25,956 bases of DNA from Irpex lacteus. Taxonomy: Eukaryota > Basidiomycota > Agaricomycetes > Polyporales > Irpicaceae. Below, one piece after another: positions 1 through 10,158 of the stretch. The notes under the pieces were generated by a model. That model saw nothing but the letters and a program-made list of their open reading frames with translations, was not told the DNA's origin and did no database searches. Within the stretch, counting starts at the first letter, position 1. Each line of letters opens with the position of its first letter. The translations under genes and the position numbers were made by a program. The DNA lies in NCBI GenBank assembly GCA_001986395.2, contig MQVO02000126.1, forward strand, positions 1 through 25,956, read 5' to 3'.

Positions 1-528
1 TGATCAATCCCATCAAATTGAGAGTTCTCAAGAGATTTACCTCAACAGGAACTCCCTTTGTGCCGCCATTGTGCCCAAATTCTCCATCCCATTATGCCCG
101 TCCCAATGGCATTGCCTGTTGTATTCAGCTCACTACGGTACTCAGCCCCGTATACAAACTCCCTACTTATCAGTTTGCTATCAGACAACTATTCAGAATG
201 AACAGATCCACGCGAGCAAGCTGGTTAAATCCCGAATGCAATGCCTGTCAGAACGGTCATTGTTTCTTTTTAGACCAATTGTTTGTGCGAATATTTTCCC
301 ATCTCCAGTCCAAGCCGTTCTCACCCTAGACTTGTGACAGCAAGTTCTGTCCCTGATGACAACTCATGCTTACTGGGCGGGAGTATAAAGCACACAGTGC
401 TCGCTGTCGTCCTTTCATAGCAACTCATCCTCGCACGAGTTACTTCCCCGCAGCTGCAAGCGCGACCTTTCGACCTTCATCCCGCACCTTGCACTTCCTG
501 TCTTTACCAGCCACCTAGATCATTCAAC
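1..528. other. upstream region of the CFEM gene, no gene seen
   Basis: No coding region can be supported here. The two overlapping open frames in the first 340 bases have no family resemblance and no splice context. The last 150 bases are pyrimidine-rich and contain a TATA box, so they are best read as the promoter and leader of the CFEM gene that follows. Confidence 0.5.
384..390 (+). promoter_or_regulatory. TATA box of the CFEM gene
   Basis: TATAAAG lies about 140 bases before the CFEM start codon, followed by a C/T-rich leader rich in CTTTC and CCTTC runs. This is a typical arrangement for a strongly expressed fungal gene. The role is inferred from the motif and its position. Confidence 0.55.
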
Positions 529-1278
529 ATGCGCTTCGCTATCGTTGCTCTTTTGGTTGCTGCCTCCACTGCGTCTGCCGTGTCACTCCAAGCCAGGCAG
601 GATAGCTATCCTTGTAAGTGCTTTGATAGGGGTCAACCGGCCAGGTACAATGAGCTTACCTTGATCTGTCTAGCTTGCGCGCTGCCTTGCGTTCTCAACC
701 CTTCCAACTTGTTCGGGTGCTCAGCCGACGATAACGCTTGCCTTTGCAAGAGCTCAGATTATGTCGCTGAAACCACCGACTGTATCGCACAGGCATGCAC
801 TGCAGACGACGCTGCTAAGGCTGATTCATTGGCGCAGGGACTCTGCAAGGCCGTTGTAAGTCATTCCGTTGCTCTCCGTGCATGAACGACCATAACCTTT
901 TCTTTGTTGTTGCTTGAACCTTAGGGTGTAACTCTCACGAGCACTCCCGCACCTGCTCCCACCGCCTCTTCTTCGGACAGCGCAACTGAATCCGTGCCGC
1001 ATCTGCTACTTCTGTGCCTGCATCTTCAGATCTTCTGCGCCCAGTCCAGCAAGCTCAGGTGCTCAGTTCAGGCGCTTCATCCGCGCGAGCTCTGGCTCCG
1101 CTCTGGCTCTGGCTTCTGGCTCTGCGTAAGTCATCAACCCCTCCTGCCTTCGTTCTTTGCTGAGACCACCTTATCCTAACAGTGCCCGAGTCCTACCGGT
1201 ACCAGTGGTGCTTCGTCTAATGGTGTCAACATCGTTGGCGCAGCGGCTGCTTTCTTTGCCGCCGCACTGATCTTGTAA
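529..1278 (+). CDS. CFEM-domain, GPI-anchored secreted protein
   Basis: Predicted extracellular surface protein. Exons are 529-613, 674-855, 925-1125 and 1183-1278, about 187 residues. Residues 1-17 form a signal peptide. After splicing the first intron the domain begins YPSCALPC and carries the eight cysteines of a CFEM domain, including GCSADDNACLC with the acidic residues that bind haem iron in studied members. The final exon (TGTSGASSNG followed by VNIVGAAAAFFAAALIL) is a classic GPI signal. CFEM proteins serve in haem or iron uptake, adhesion or plant interaction; which applies here is not visible. Oddities: the first intron is 60 nt with no in-frame stop, and the linker in exon 3 reads as an unusual Leu/Cys-rich stretch in the only open frame while Ser/Ala-rich coding appears in the other frames, suggesting small indels. 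Domain and ends are secure; the linker is not. Confidence 0.88.
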
Positions 1279-2040
1279 AAGCCTATCCCTGCTCTCATAT
1301 CTTGTTCATCCGGTGTTACAGTTGGTAATGGTCTGGACCCTCTAATATATCATACAACCCGCATACCCCCACGGCCCACAAGGATAGCCGCACACCCTCA
1401 TGTATCTATTACCTATAGTAATCCATTCTCATCTCGGTCCCTGGTCATTGTTGATATACCAGTAATTCACACCAAGTAACATCCCCCAACGACTTTCTTT
1501 GGCCGGGACTCATTGAGTCAGCAAGTATTGCTTAGTGTCTGTCACGTTGGACTCACCTCTCGGACAAATCCGCCGCGGGGAACTTCATTCTGAGTCCGTG
1601 TGCGTAGACTCGGATAGATGGGGTACGTATAGTTGTCACCCCGTCAAACTTTCAACCCGTCAACCCGTCAACCACGTCGGAGTCTGTACCAAATGTTCGA
1701 ATTACTCAGGGAGCCCCTTGCTCTCTCTCCGCATCCACGAGTGCACCCGTTGCTCCTCGTAATACCTAAACTGACGTATCTGTGCTCAAGCATATACAGC
1801 CCGGATTCCGGAGCACTTCTAACTGGCAGTTGCATAGCCCTTGAAGTTCTGGGACGGGGACCGCGCCCTTCGAGGGTGTATAGAAGATCGCTTACAGTTG
1901 TTCAACGGCGTCGTAGTAAGTAAATGTCTGCATTCTACGGCAACACTTGGCGTGCACGCATACTTGGTCACTGATGAAAGTCTGTCTTACTAGATATTCT
2001 AGAAATATACTTGCACATTACTACCAATAGCTAGGTGATC
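1279..2040. other. intergenic, no gene seen
   Basis: This is the 3' side of the CFEM gene and the upstream region of the F-box gene. The open frames around 1535-1923 overlap each other in different frames and resemble nothing. The only structure noticed is a short tandem repeat near 1653. Confidence 0.5.
1653..1673. repeat. short 8-bp tandem repeat
   Basis: CAACCCGT occurs twice in tandem followed by a partial third copy (CAACC). A related CCCGTCAA lies just upstream near 1640. No function is apparent. Confidence 0.5.
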
Positions 2041-3859
2041 ATGCTATCTTCACACGAACCTACTTTAAGTCGAGGAGAGCTACAAGAGGCTTTACGACTC
2101 GGATATGCCAGTGCTGAAACGCACATGGACCAACCTCCTGGGCCTACCACCGAGCTCATCGGCATTTTAGCTAGGTACGTCACGTCTTCACTCTAAGCCA
2201 CCCGAGCCAGCCTCACGGTTCTCCACTTTCTCTAACTCACCGCATTCTGTATTCTTTCATTGCGAACAGTCTCCCCGATAGGCTAAATATTGATATGGTG
2301 AGCTTCATACAACGGCATTGTCCTTGCTGCCCGAACCCTGACAGACACCATGATGGCATTAGCTTGACGAGCTGGCAGAACAGGCTACAGAGGACGACGA
2401 CAGACTTATCCCGATTTTGCTTCGCCATAGAAATACCCTGGTGCCAATCAACCAATTCGCACCAGAGCTATTGGGCCTCATATTTGAGCATGCAACCATC
2501 AGAGACCACTGGCAGCCCCTTCGTGGCTTTGAGGACTATCCATGGAGAGACATCCAGGCCGTGTGCTCTCACTGGAGACAGATAGCCACAAATACACCAT
2601 CACTTTGGACCGAAATCAAGATACCAAGGCCGCCACTTGACAGCTTCGACCTGCAAACCATCTCACTCTCTATCCAACGGGCTGGCGTCCTTCCTCTCAC
2701 TGTGTACTTCGAGGGTGTTATCCACATGACGTCGAAACACGCCAACGAAGCTCTTCTCCAGTGTCTTGCGTCGAATGCATCACGCATTCGAGAACTCCAG
2801 GTAAACAAGGCCAAAGTCAACTCTCTCAAGTTCTTCGCGACGCATGAAGCCACTCATTTACGAAGTTTGGCCCTGTACAACTGGGATGACTGGCAAGTAG
2901 AACCCCGTACGCAAGAGCCTCCGTATGAGCTGCGTCTTCCCCAGCTTCAGACGTTGGTCACCCACATCCGCTTCCGTTGGTTCAACTCAAAGTTCCGGAT
3001 GTTGCGCCACCTCATCCTCGACAACCAGAGAATCATCCAGGACCCCCACAGGGCCCAAATCTTCCTTCGATTCTTAGGCTCCCATCCACAACTCGAGGAT
3101 CTTATCATGGAAGAGAGCAGCAACAGCCGACTTGAGCCCCTCAACCTGGCAGTCTTACCACCTGTCAACATGCCACGGCTGAAGCGTGTATCCGCGCGAG
3201 GTGTCCTATACGCGACATTCATCGAGGAGCTCCTCATGGCACCAGAGGTACTGGCCAAGGCGTACCTTCAACTCGAAAACGAGCGCGTCACCTCCACCTT
3301 CACGAGCACCTTCGAACATCGGCTCCTCCCAGAGCGAAAAGTGTACATTGGCCCGCGAGACTACTTCGTTGTCACAGATGGTACGAGAAGTATCTGTGCA
3401 GACCTCTCTCCGGCCGGTAACGTCAACACATCTTCCGCCTTGAAACATCTCCTTCGACTGTACACAACGCCCTCGGACTCTGATTCGCACTCGATCAAGA
3501 TATGCGAATTGTGGCTGGGTGTCAGAAAGCCGAAACACTACCAGAAGAAACGCTCGGAAGGCGCCGCTCTCTCCCGGTTAATCCAGTGCATGAAGGCGTT
3601 GGAGAGCGTGAAGAAGGTCGTTCTCTGGAGCAATGTTCGGTTCTGGCTCACGGTGATCTTCAACCATAAGTTGTTCCCTTCCCTCGCAGAACTGCAGATT
3701 CATGATGTGCGCGACAGCCACGATATTAATCTGCGTCATTTCCTGAAAATGCGGGCAGAGGCTGGTCTTGGTGTTGAAACATTGCGGTTTGTACAAGAGT
3801 CGAGGAGAAGCAACGGACGGTTTAGTTCTACCAAGGTGTTGGGGAGGGACGAAAGATGA
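2041..3859 (+). CDS. F-box protein (agaricomycete type)
   Basis: Probable substrate-recognition subunit of an SCF ubiquitin ligase. Exons are 2041-2174, 2270-2297 and 2363-3859, giving 552 residues. The two small introns (95 and 65 nt) close the phases exactly. An acidic stretch (EQATEDDDR) precedes the F-box, which starts near residue 80: LVPINQFAPELLGLIFEHAT, then VCSHWRQIATNTPSLW. This arrangement is typical of the very large mushroom F-box family. The remainder is a poorly conserved, leucine-rich region (repeated LRHLIL, LEDLIM and LAELQIHD-like segments) that probably folds as irregular leucine-rich repeats. The start is the first ATG giving a continuous spliced frame. The substrate cannot be predicted. 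These genes expand and turn over quickly, so a one-to-one ortholog may not exist. Confidence 0.85.
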
Positions 3860-4198
3860 TGAGTCAGTTTGTTTCTCATATCGTGTGCGAGGAGGAGCCG
3901 TTACGGATGGGGCTTCCGAGTATTTGTACCACGCCGTCCCCCGCTCATCCTCATTGGCCTCCGTGGACTAAGGAGTACGTGCGGGTATGGGGTACTTAGG
4001 TAGTGTGATCTCTGGATAAGCAAGCGTGTGTTAGAATACTCCATCTTTTTAGCTATTTTTGACGCAAGCGCATTGCCAAGCATGTTGGTAGACGTGAAAC
4101 AATGAGCCTATGCATTGCGCGTCCATGTCGAAGCAAGTATGAGTACAACTCCCGCCTCCAGCGGTACAATCATGTAAACAAGCAAACGAACCCTTCCT
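3860..4198. other. convergent intergenic region
   Basis: Shared 3' space between the F-box gene and the four-TM gene. No coding signal or RNA gene was recognised. Confidence 0.5.
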
Positions 4199-5640
4199 TC
4201 AAACAAGGTTATCTCTGCTCTCTCCAGGCCTACCTTTATGCGGAACCTCGTCGAAATCTGCGAAAGGATCGTCTCCCTTGAGATCTTCATTCGATCCACC
4301 CTTCGTCGCGCCGACTCCGTAACCGACTCCTTGAGAGTCGTTGAACCCGGGAGGAGGTCCAGCAGGAGGGTCGTAACGAGGAGGGGCGACATTGGGAGCC
4401 GAGGTGTTGTAAGAGTAAGAGACATATGGAGGGTTGTAGTGATCCGGGAATTCTTCTGTGCGTGTGGGCACTTCGCGAGTACGTTGGAAATTGGGGTCGT
4501 GCACCTGGTGGTTGAAGGCGAAGGCTATGGAGACGAAGAAGGCAGAGACGACTGAGAGCAGAGGAACAGTGATCAGAGCGAATTCCGAGCGCCGTAGACA
4601 TCAACTTACTGATAAGGATGATGAGCGAAATGATCTCGCCGAATGAGTCTCTACTCCACCAGTGGTTGCAGACTGCGAGTGTGTTGTTAGACATAATACG
4701 ATAGAAAAGAAGTATAGCAAAGAATTGTTACTGACAATCTTCTGCCTCATCGGGCGTGAGCTTATCGTGAATAGTGGGACCCCATAAACCAAAGCGCTAT
4801 GAAAGTTATCGTGAACTTCGTGTCCGGAGGCCGTCATTTGCAGACAATACTCACCGTAAGAACGTCAGCGCCGGTCGCCAGCTTCTTGCACTCGTCTATG
4901 AGATCGTTCTGATGATGGAAACGGGTTGAACGATGAGTTGACGTCAATGGCGTAATGGCACGCACCTTAAAGACGAAATGAATGACGACCCGTAGAAACG
5001 CGGAAGCGATGACAATCAATGCGCTCAGCGCAGAGAGGAAGCTGTATATTCTGATCAACGCAAGCTTGTTCTGAGGGTATGGTCAGATTGATGGGATTGA
5101 GGGCGGCCGTAAGGCATTGCGTACCATGACTGCTGCGGTCACTCCGAATAGCTCAATTGCGACAACGGTCATGTATAGGGAGCCAAGGGCAATAGCGATG
5201 GTCGCAAATTTCGGGAAGCCCTCTTTGTGCACAACATTGAGAATTGCGTGTTTGGAGTGGAGAAGGAGAGACTCACGAGCTTTGTCCACATTGATCTCCT
5301 CGAATGCGCCAATCTGTATCGTTATCAGCTTCACGAGATTCTAGCTAGCAAGCTCATTTTATTACATACACCCCTTTCATGACACTCAGTACATATACGT
5401 ACACAGAATGAATTATATATTACTCACGAGAATAGAGTCCATCCAGCGGTGATCAATGCAGCTGGGGTTACGTGATGAGGCGCATCAATGCCTAGACTTT
5501 GTGGGCTTGCATTCATTATGCATGGATCACTTACTAGCTACTACAACCGGTCGCAGACTTGCGCTATATACTCGAGAGACCATAGCATAGGCGGGAGGGC
5601 GGGAGCCTGCCGCAGGAGGGGTGGAAGTTTTGTCCGACAT
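4199..5640 (-). CDS. four-transmembrane membrane protein, fungal family of unknown function
   Basis: Nine exons on the minus strand: 5640-5535, 5461-5428, 5313-5277, 5220-5125, 5070-4966, 4908-4855, 4796-4736, 4672-4610 and 4551-4199, giving 302 residues. After a Pro-rich N-terminus come four hydrophobic segments: PVVVATALITAGWTLFSL, then FATIAIALGSLYMTVVAIEL, then FLSALSALIVIASAFLRVV, then IISLIILIIVSAFFVSIAFAF. A loop with two cysteines (DLIDECKK and EDFCNHWW) lies between segments 3 and 4. The cytosolic tail is rich in Pro, Tyr and Asn (HYNPPYVSYSY, PPAGPPPGF) and ends in acidic DDPFADFDEVP. This layout resembles tetraspan or MARVEL-like proteins common in mushrooms, but I know no function. 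Exon 4 must start at the second AG of an AGAG; the first would shift the frame. Confidence 0.82.
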
Positions 5641-5751
5641 GGTCGTGTCCAGCACGAAAGGTGAAAGAGTGAATGAAGGTCAAGGACAAGGAGTAAGTCG
5701 CGTTCAGGCGCAGCACCAGCAGCGATACATGGGAGGTGGTTGACGACCGAG

Positions 5752-5759
5752 TATAAATA
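5752..5759 (-). promoter_or_regulatory. TATA-like box of the four-TM gene
   Basis: TATTTATA on the minus strand (TATAAATA on the plus strand) lies 112 bases before the start codon. Between the two is a pyrimidine-rich leader (CCTTGTCCTTGACC, then CTTTCACCTTTCG). The role is inferred from position. Confidence 0.45.
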
Positions 5760-6747
5760 GAGCATGGATAAGCCCTCGGAGGAAGTCGAAGATTGGCCAG
5801 ATGGTTACCTACCTGGAGGCATGCGTGACATCTTGTTGCGAGGGTGGTATGTAATTCGATAATGGAGAGGAAGTTCGTGAGGGGTCGTGAATAAGTCGTG
5901 TTCAAGCAGATATAATGAGAGTCAGCGGGTGGCTGTGCAATGTGCACGTCAACAGCAGAGGCGAATGCTGCGCCAGGCGGTGGCGTCGCGGGCGGTGAAG
6001 ATGAGAGAAACGAGACAAGGATGCAGTTGGCGCCTGCTCCCCTCGCCGATATGGCCACACCCACAACAATCAAACTACCTTTACAGCGCAGTATGCATAT
6101 CGATCCGTGTGAGCGCAAAATGTTATTGTGCAATGATATTCTCACAAATAGGGGAAGGCAGGAATAGCATTATCCATACTGGCCATGGTACATACATACG
6201 ACAGAACATTGATCATCGAAGATATCTATCATCGACTTGCGAAAACTATGGGCAGCAGAACAGGAAGCAGGGGCATTCCGAACCAGCAAGACCGAGTGAA
6301 CCGAGACATGGCCAGATATCATCAGCAGAATAGTAGAAAGACACCTTGTAAGCAAGTAGCCAAAGGCCAATGAGTTGGAGGTTTGGTTGGATCGGCAGGT
6401 ATGTCGGTCGACAGTAGGAAGACATGGCCTCGCTTGGACGATTATAGGTAGAACAAGTATATCAGGAAGAGCGCAGACCGCTCGCGAACGGGCAGTGGGA
6501 GATGGATGGATGTCCCAAAAAGGAAGGTCACGCGGAGAAGTTATATATTCGGCAGATGCCGATAACTATGCAGTACCACCAAGCCACCGGCAGCGCCCTC
6601 CTGAACCAAATTCAGCAACATCGTCGGCGTCGGCTGCAGCATCCTCAAGACCCAAGGTTCGTCGAATTTATGCTAAAACTATGCTCGTATACTCTGTTGC
6701 TGACGTCTTCGTCCTCGCTAAGGTAATCCCTCGTTTGCCTCACTAAT

Positions 6748-6963
6748 GTGAGTATATATCTTCAAGCTTATCTCGGTGATGGTTGTTTGGGAGGCCATGT
6801 GAGGAAGGAAGTTGCAGAGGTGGAAAGAGAGATTTGTGCGGAGAATGGAGGACTGGCTGAGCTTGCTATAAGGGAGAAAGACGTTATCATAGACGTGGAT
6901 ACTGCCGGAGTCTGGGGCAAGCAAGCAGTGAGGACTTGTACTGACAACTCTTGTTGTCTCTAG
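6748..6963 (+). other. probable 5'UTR intron of the eL34 gene
   Basis: A strong acceptor context ends 8 bases before the eL34 start codon: TACTGAC branch site, pyrimidine run TTGTTGTCTC, then TAG. The best donor upstream is GTGAGTAT at 6748, giving a 216-nt intron. Ribosomal protein genes often carry an intron at or before the start codon. The acceptor is convincing; the choice of donor is a guess. Confidence 0.5.
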
Positions 6964-6971
6964 CACCACCA

Positions 6972-7428
6972 ATGGCCCAACGTGTCACCCTCCGCAAGCG
7001 CACGCCGTACAACACCACTTCTAACCGCAGGCGTGTGGTGAAGACCCCCGGTGGCAAGCTTGTCTACCACCACCTGAAAAAGCTTCCCACTGCCCCCAAG
7101 TGCGGTGACTGTGGCATTGCTCTCCCCGGTGTACGCCCCCACCCTATGCCGATGTGTGTAATCTTCTTATTCATATTCTACCTCCAGATCCCCGCTCTCC
7201 GCCCCCGTCAATACGCCACGATCTCCAAGAGGCAGAAGACCGTTCGCCGGGCATACGGTGGTTCACGATGCGGTGACTGCGTCAAGCAGCGGTACGTGTA
7301 CGACTTGCTCTTTCCGCACCCAATTTCTTACAATCTTCTTTAACAGCATTCTCCGCGCCTTCTTGGTTGAGGAGGCCAAGATCGTGAAGAGGGTCATCAA
7401 GTCCCAGCAAAAGCCCGGCCGCAAGTAA
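6972..7428 (+). CDS. RPL34: 60S ribosomal protein L34 (eL34)
   Basis: Structural protein of the large cytosolic ribosomal subunit. Exons are 6972-7130, 7188-7291 and 7347-7428, giving 114 residues. The N-terminus MAQRVTLRKRTPYNTTSNRR, the middle YATISKRQKTVRRAYGGSRC and the end EEAKIVKRVIK are diagnostic. Two Cys-x2-Cys pairs (C44/C47 in KCGDCG, C81/C84 in RCGDCV) form the family's zinc site. Length is normal and all splice phases close. The codons are strongly biased toward C-ending forms, as expected for high expression. No oddities. Confidence 0.97.
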
Positions 7429-8013
7429 ATCATGTATAACACTTACGGCTTCGATTCATGGGATTTCTTTCTATTTCACTGTGTTCCTTGCTGTGCAACA
7501 TATGCTGTGAAATTCAAATGCGACAGACCGACGTGCCGAGGGTAGACGAGAGTTAACGGTGATTCTTTGATCGTTTGGCGTACACCTCAGCTATCATGGC
7601 GACAACATGCCCCATCCCTGCATTCTTCCCCTTTACTTCACCATTGCAATATTATGCACGTGTATCACATACAACTGTTCGTCACGATGCACGATGGCTT
7701 TGCGCAGTGAGTTCGTGAGTTATGAGCCCTCTTGAGCGCTGTAATTTATGGTGAGAATGATCTATATCCTATTGTCCCGAATGATTGTTCACCTGAACAT
7801 CTTTGTCGCCGTATGCTTCGCACCGTGTACCAGCAATCGATGCGGTGAGAAAGAGCGGGGCCGAGTGCGCGTCCCGATATGAGCGAGTCGCACACTCTAG
7901 ATCTTACCACATACTCAGGTCGAAATTGATTATCGTCTCTACCTACAACCGTCATCAAGGCTGCTACTAACTTTCCTAGACTATCGTTAGATTCAACATA
8001 ATCTCATAGACCG
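7429..8013. other. intergenic, no gene seen
   Basis: 3' region of eL34 and upstream region of the phosphatase. Only a 70-codon minus-strand open frame with no recognisable features was seen. Confidence 0.5.
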
Positions 8014-9258
8014 ATGGCGAAACGACTATTAACCAAAGAGGACTATCAGACCCTCATAGACAGCTACGATACGTGGCTCTTCGATTGTGATGGTGTTCTA
8101 TGGGAGGGAAACAGGTTAATCCCAGGAGCGACCGACCTGTTAGCGTATTTGCGCACACATAGTACGTGTTATATCTAAATAATCAGTCGCTGCATTCTTG
8201 GAATGAGACTAAAATTCTACAACCTCTAGAGAAGTCGGTGATCTTCGTGACAAATAATGCAACGCAGTCAAGGAGGATGTACAAGGGCAAGTTCGATAAG
8301 CTTGGAGTAGAGGCACATGTGGTGAGTAACCCTGATCGCGATTGCTTGTTTGGAGAGGGCTGATATTCCGAGAGGTATGTAGGACGAGATCTTTGGGTCT
8401 GCATACGCATCCGCGGTGTACATCTCCTCCGTCTTGAAGCTACCCAAAGACAAGAAGGTATACGTCGTCGGTATGGCAGGCATCGAAGAGGAACTAGCTG
8501 TAGAGAACATCCAATATCTCGGTGGAACTGTGAGTCGCTATTTCTCTCATTTACCTATACGGTCGCACTCAGACCTCCTTGTGGGGTTCCCTTTCTCATT
8601 TACACTACAATTCCATGCACACAGGATCCTGCAGACAACACCTTAGAGCCCTTCGACTTCGGCAGTTGGACCCCCGACCCTAGCGTCGGCGCAGTCCTTT
8701 GCGGCCTCGATCTCTCTGTGAACTACACTAAGCTTTCGAAAGCCTTCCAATACCTCCTGCGCAATCCCGATTGCGAGTTCCTCGCAACTAACGGCGATAG
8801 CACCTATCCATCTGCGCATGGCTTGCTCCCCGGTGCCGGAGCGGTCATGTCGCCAGTGAAGACCGCACTGGGGAGGGAGCCGTTGTATATCGGGAAGCCT
8901 AATCCAACGATGTTGGAATGCATCAAAGCCAAGTGAGTACACACCCAGAATGACTTGGGTGGTTCATACGTAGCGATCGCTGATTCACGCTCTCCTTAGA
9001 CATGACTTTGACCCTAAGAGGACGATCATGGTCGGCGATAGGCTAAACACTGACATCGAGTTTGGTAGGAACGGCGGGCTGTCGACCTTACTCGTTCTGT
9101 CGGGTAAGCAGGATCCTTGTGAATAATGATACGAAAGACGAATGACCGATCTACTAGGTATCACGAAGGAGGCCGAGATAACTGGTCCGAATGCGTCTCC
9201 TACTGTCCCGGAGTATGTGACGGGCTCAGTGGGTGACTTCCGTGTCGTCATTTCATAG
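8014..9258 (+). CDS. PHO13: HAD-family phosphatase, Pho13 / phosphoglycolate phosphatase type
   Basis: Cytosolic phosphatase (4-nitrophenylphosphatase in vitro). In yeast and mammals this family destroys 2-phosphoglycolate and related toxic side-products of glycolysis. Exons are 8014-8161, 8230-8321, 8383-8529, 8625-8932, 9000-9103 and 9158-9258, giving 299 residues. All HAD motifs are present: motif I FDCDGVLW with nucleophile D24 and acid/base D26; motif II FVTNNAT around T57; motif III Lys K220 in YIGKPNP; motif [15 protein letters not shown] with D245 and D250. The cap lies between motifs II and III (C2-type), with [18 protein letters not shown] and ATNGDSTYP, standard for this group. Length matches the family. 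The start codon is the first ATG, 10 residues before the conserved region. Confidence 0.95.
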
Positions 9259-10041
9259 ACGTGCTATACCGTACAGCAAGGAATTACTGGAATAGAGACA
9301 TGGTTATACATGCGCTGTATCTTGAAGCTTAAACTCTTGCCGTATGGTCATTTCGGCTCGGATAACACCATGGTACGCGACCGCCGACTCCTGAAGTCCA
9401 TTTCGTGTATCAGGACGTAAGCCCTGGTGTTCCGCCCTCATCCTCTTTTTGAGCCTTAGCAGCCCCATATTTCTGCTCTCATGTTTAGGAAGGCCGACTC
9501 GCGTTGTCGTAAGACATTATCATGAATCCTAACTCTTGTACTGACGTTAACATGCATTACTTAGTTGGGTGGCATATTCAACGCCAACGTCGACTTGTGC
9601 ACTCTAACTCAAGAAGGGATCATAAAAGTTCGTGAATGCGATGTGTAACAAAATGACCAGAAACCCGGCTAATGATGAAGTCGAAGAAGCAGCCGAGTGG
9701 CTCTATGATAATCGGTATCGCGACGACGCATCGTCGCCATCCACCTCGTCCCCTCCACCTCGTCCCCTATTCCTACAACAAGACCCGATAATCCTACACC
9801 CCAGAATCCCATACTTTTGAAATAATCGACGATAATAATTTATCATGTCGTGTCCGAGGAACAAAATGTGATGAAGAGATGTCCGAGAACGAAGGTTGGA
9901 CACCCCTTGAGAAACTTGCACGTGTGGACATGCGAAGCCTCGAGTCATACAGCAACTGTTCTATTGTGGTCCTGGTCAGCTAATGTTCGTCTGCAAAGAC
10001 ATAACACGCGTACTTACAAATTGCTGGTCGTGCTAGGCAGC
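9259..10041. other. gene-poor region left of the pheromone gene
   Basis: No gene can be supported. A 62-codon plus-strand frame at 9632-9820 has an acidic patch (NDEVEEAAEWLYDNRYRDD) and a Pro/Ser-rich end but no family match. Within it CCACCTCGTCCCCT occurs twice in tandem near 9741-9768. Confidence 0.45.
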
Positions 10042-10158
10042 TCATGCAATGACGCATCTTGTTGTGCTGCTGCTGCTACTGCTCTCCTCGTCGTAGGGAA
10101 GCTGCTCCTCTGGGAGTGGTGACGCGATGATAAGTGTCTCGGTGGTGAAGGCGTCCAT
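10042..10158 (-). CDS. mating pheromone precursor with CaaX box (CVIA)
   Basis: A 38-residue, single-exon precursor of a secreted farnesylated peptide pheromone, the ligand of STE3-type receptors in basidiomycete mating. It begins MDAFTT, the typical start of mushroom pheromone precursors, and ends RCVIA-stop: Cys35 followed by two aliphatic residues and Ala, a canonical CaaX farnesylation signal. An acidic PYDEE motif at residues 21-25 gives plausible charged sites for N-terminal trimming, leaving a mature peptide of about 10 residues, mostly Ser and Thr, before the modified Cys. The segment before the Cys is a Ser run encoded by AGC/AGT. A TATAAAG box lies 115 bases upstream. A longer frame on the same strand overlaps it, but its ATG sits only about 8 bases from that TATA box, too close to be in the mRNA. 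No receptor gene was found in the window. Confidence 0.85.
   Translation of the reverse strand: MDAFTTETLIIASPLPEEQLPYDEESSSSSSTTRCVIA

Larger units (their letters stand above)
5641..6971. other. divergent intergenic region between the four-TM gene and eL34
   Basis: It should hold the promoters of both flanking genes. Open frames up to 193 codons occur on both strands but overlap one another in conflicting frames and match no family. The minus-strand one covers the leader and first exon of the four-TM gene. A Gln/Arg-rich plus-strand stretch near 6560-6660 looks slightly coding but cannot be joined to anything. The last 216 bases are probably a 5'UTR intron of eL34. Confidence 0.45.

Noticed and set aside
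5277..5461. Apparent one-base phase conflict between exons 2 and 4 of the four-TM gene
   Set aside because: It vanishes when exon 3 is read as LAHSRRSMWTKL and exon 4 starts at the second AG (5220). No frameshift is needed.
5564..6145. 193-codon minus-strand frame
   Set aside because: It covers the promoter, leader and first exon of the four-TM gene in another frame, passes through its TATA box and matches nothing.
6770..6875. Box C/D snoRNA in the eL34 leader intron
   Set aside because: A C-like box (GTGATGG, one mismatch) and a CTGA are about 80 bases apart with a possible CTTAT/ATAAG stem, but the stem is too far from the boxes, and internal C' and D' boxes and a clear rRNA-complementary guide are not evident.
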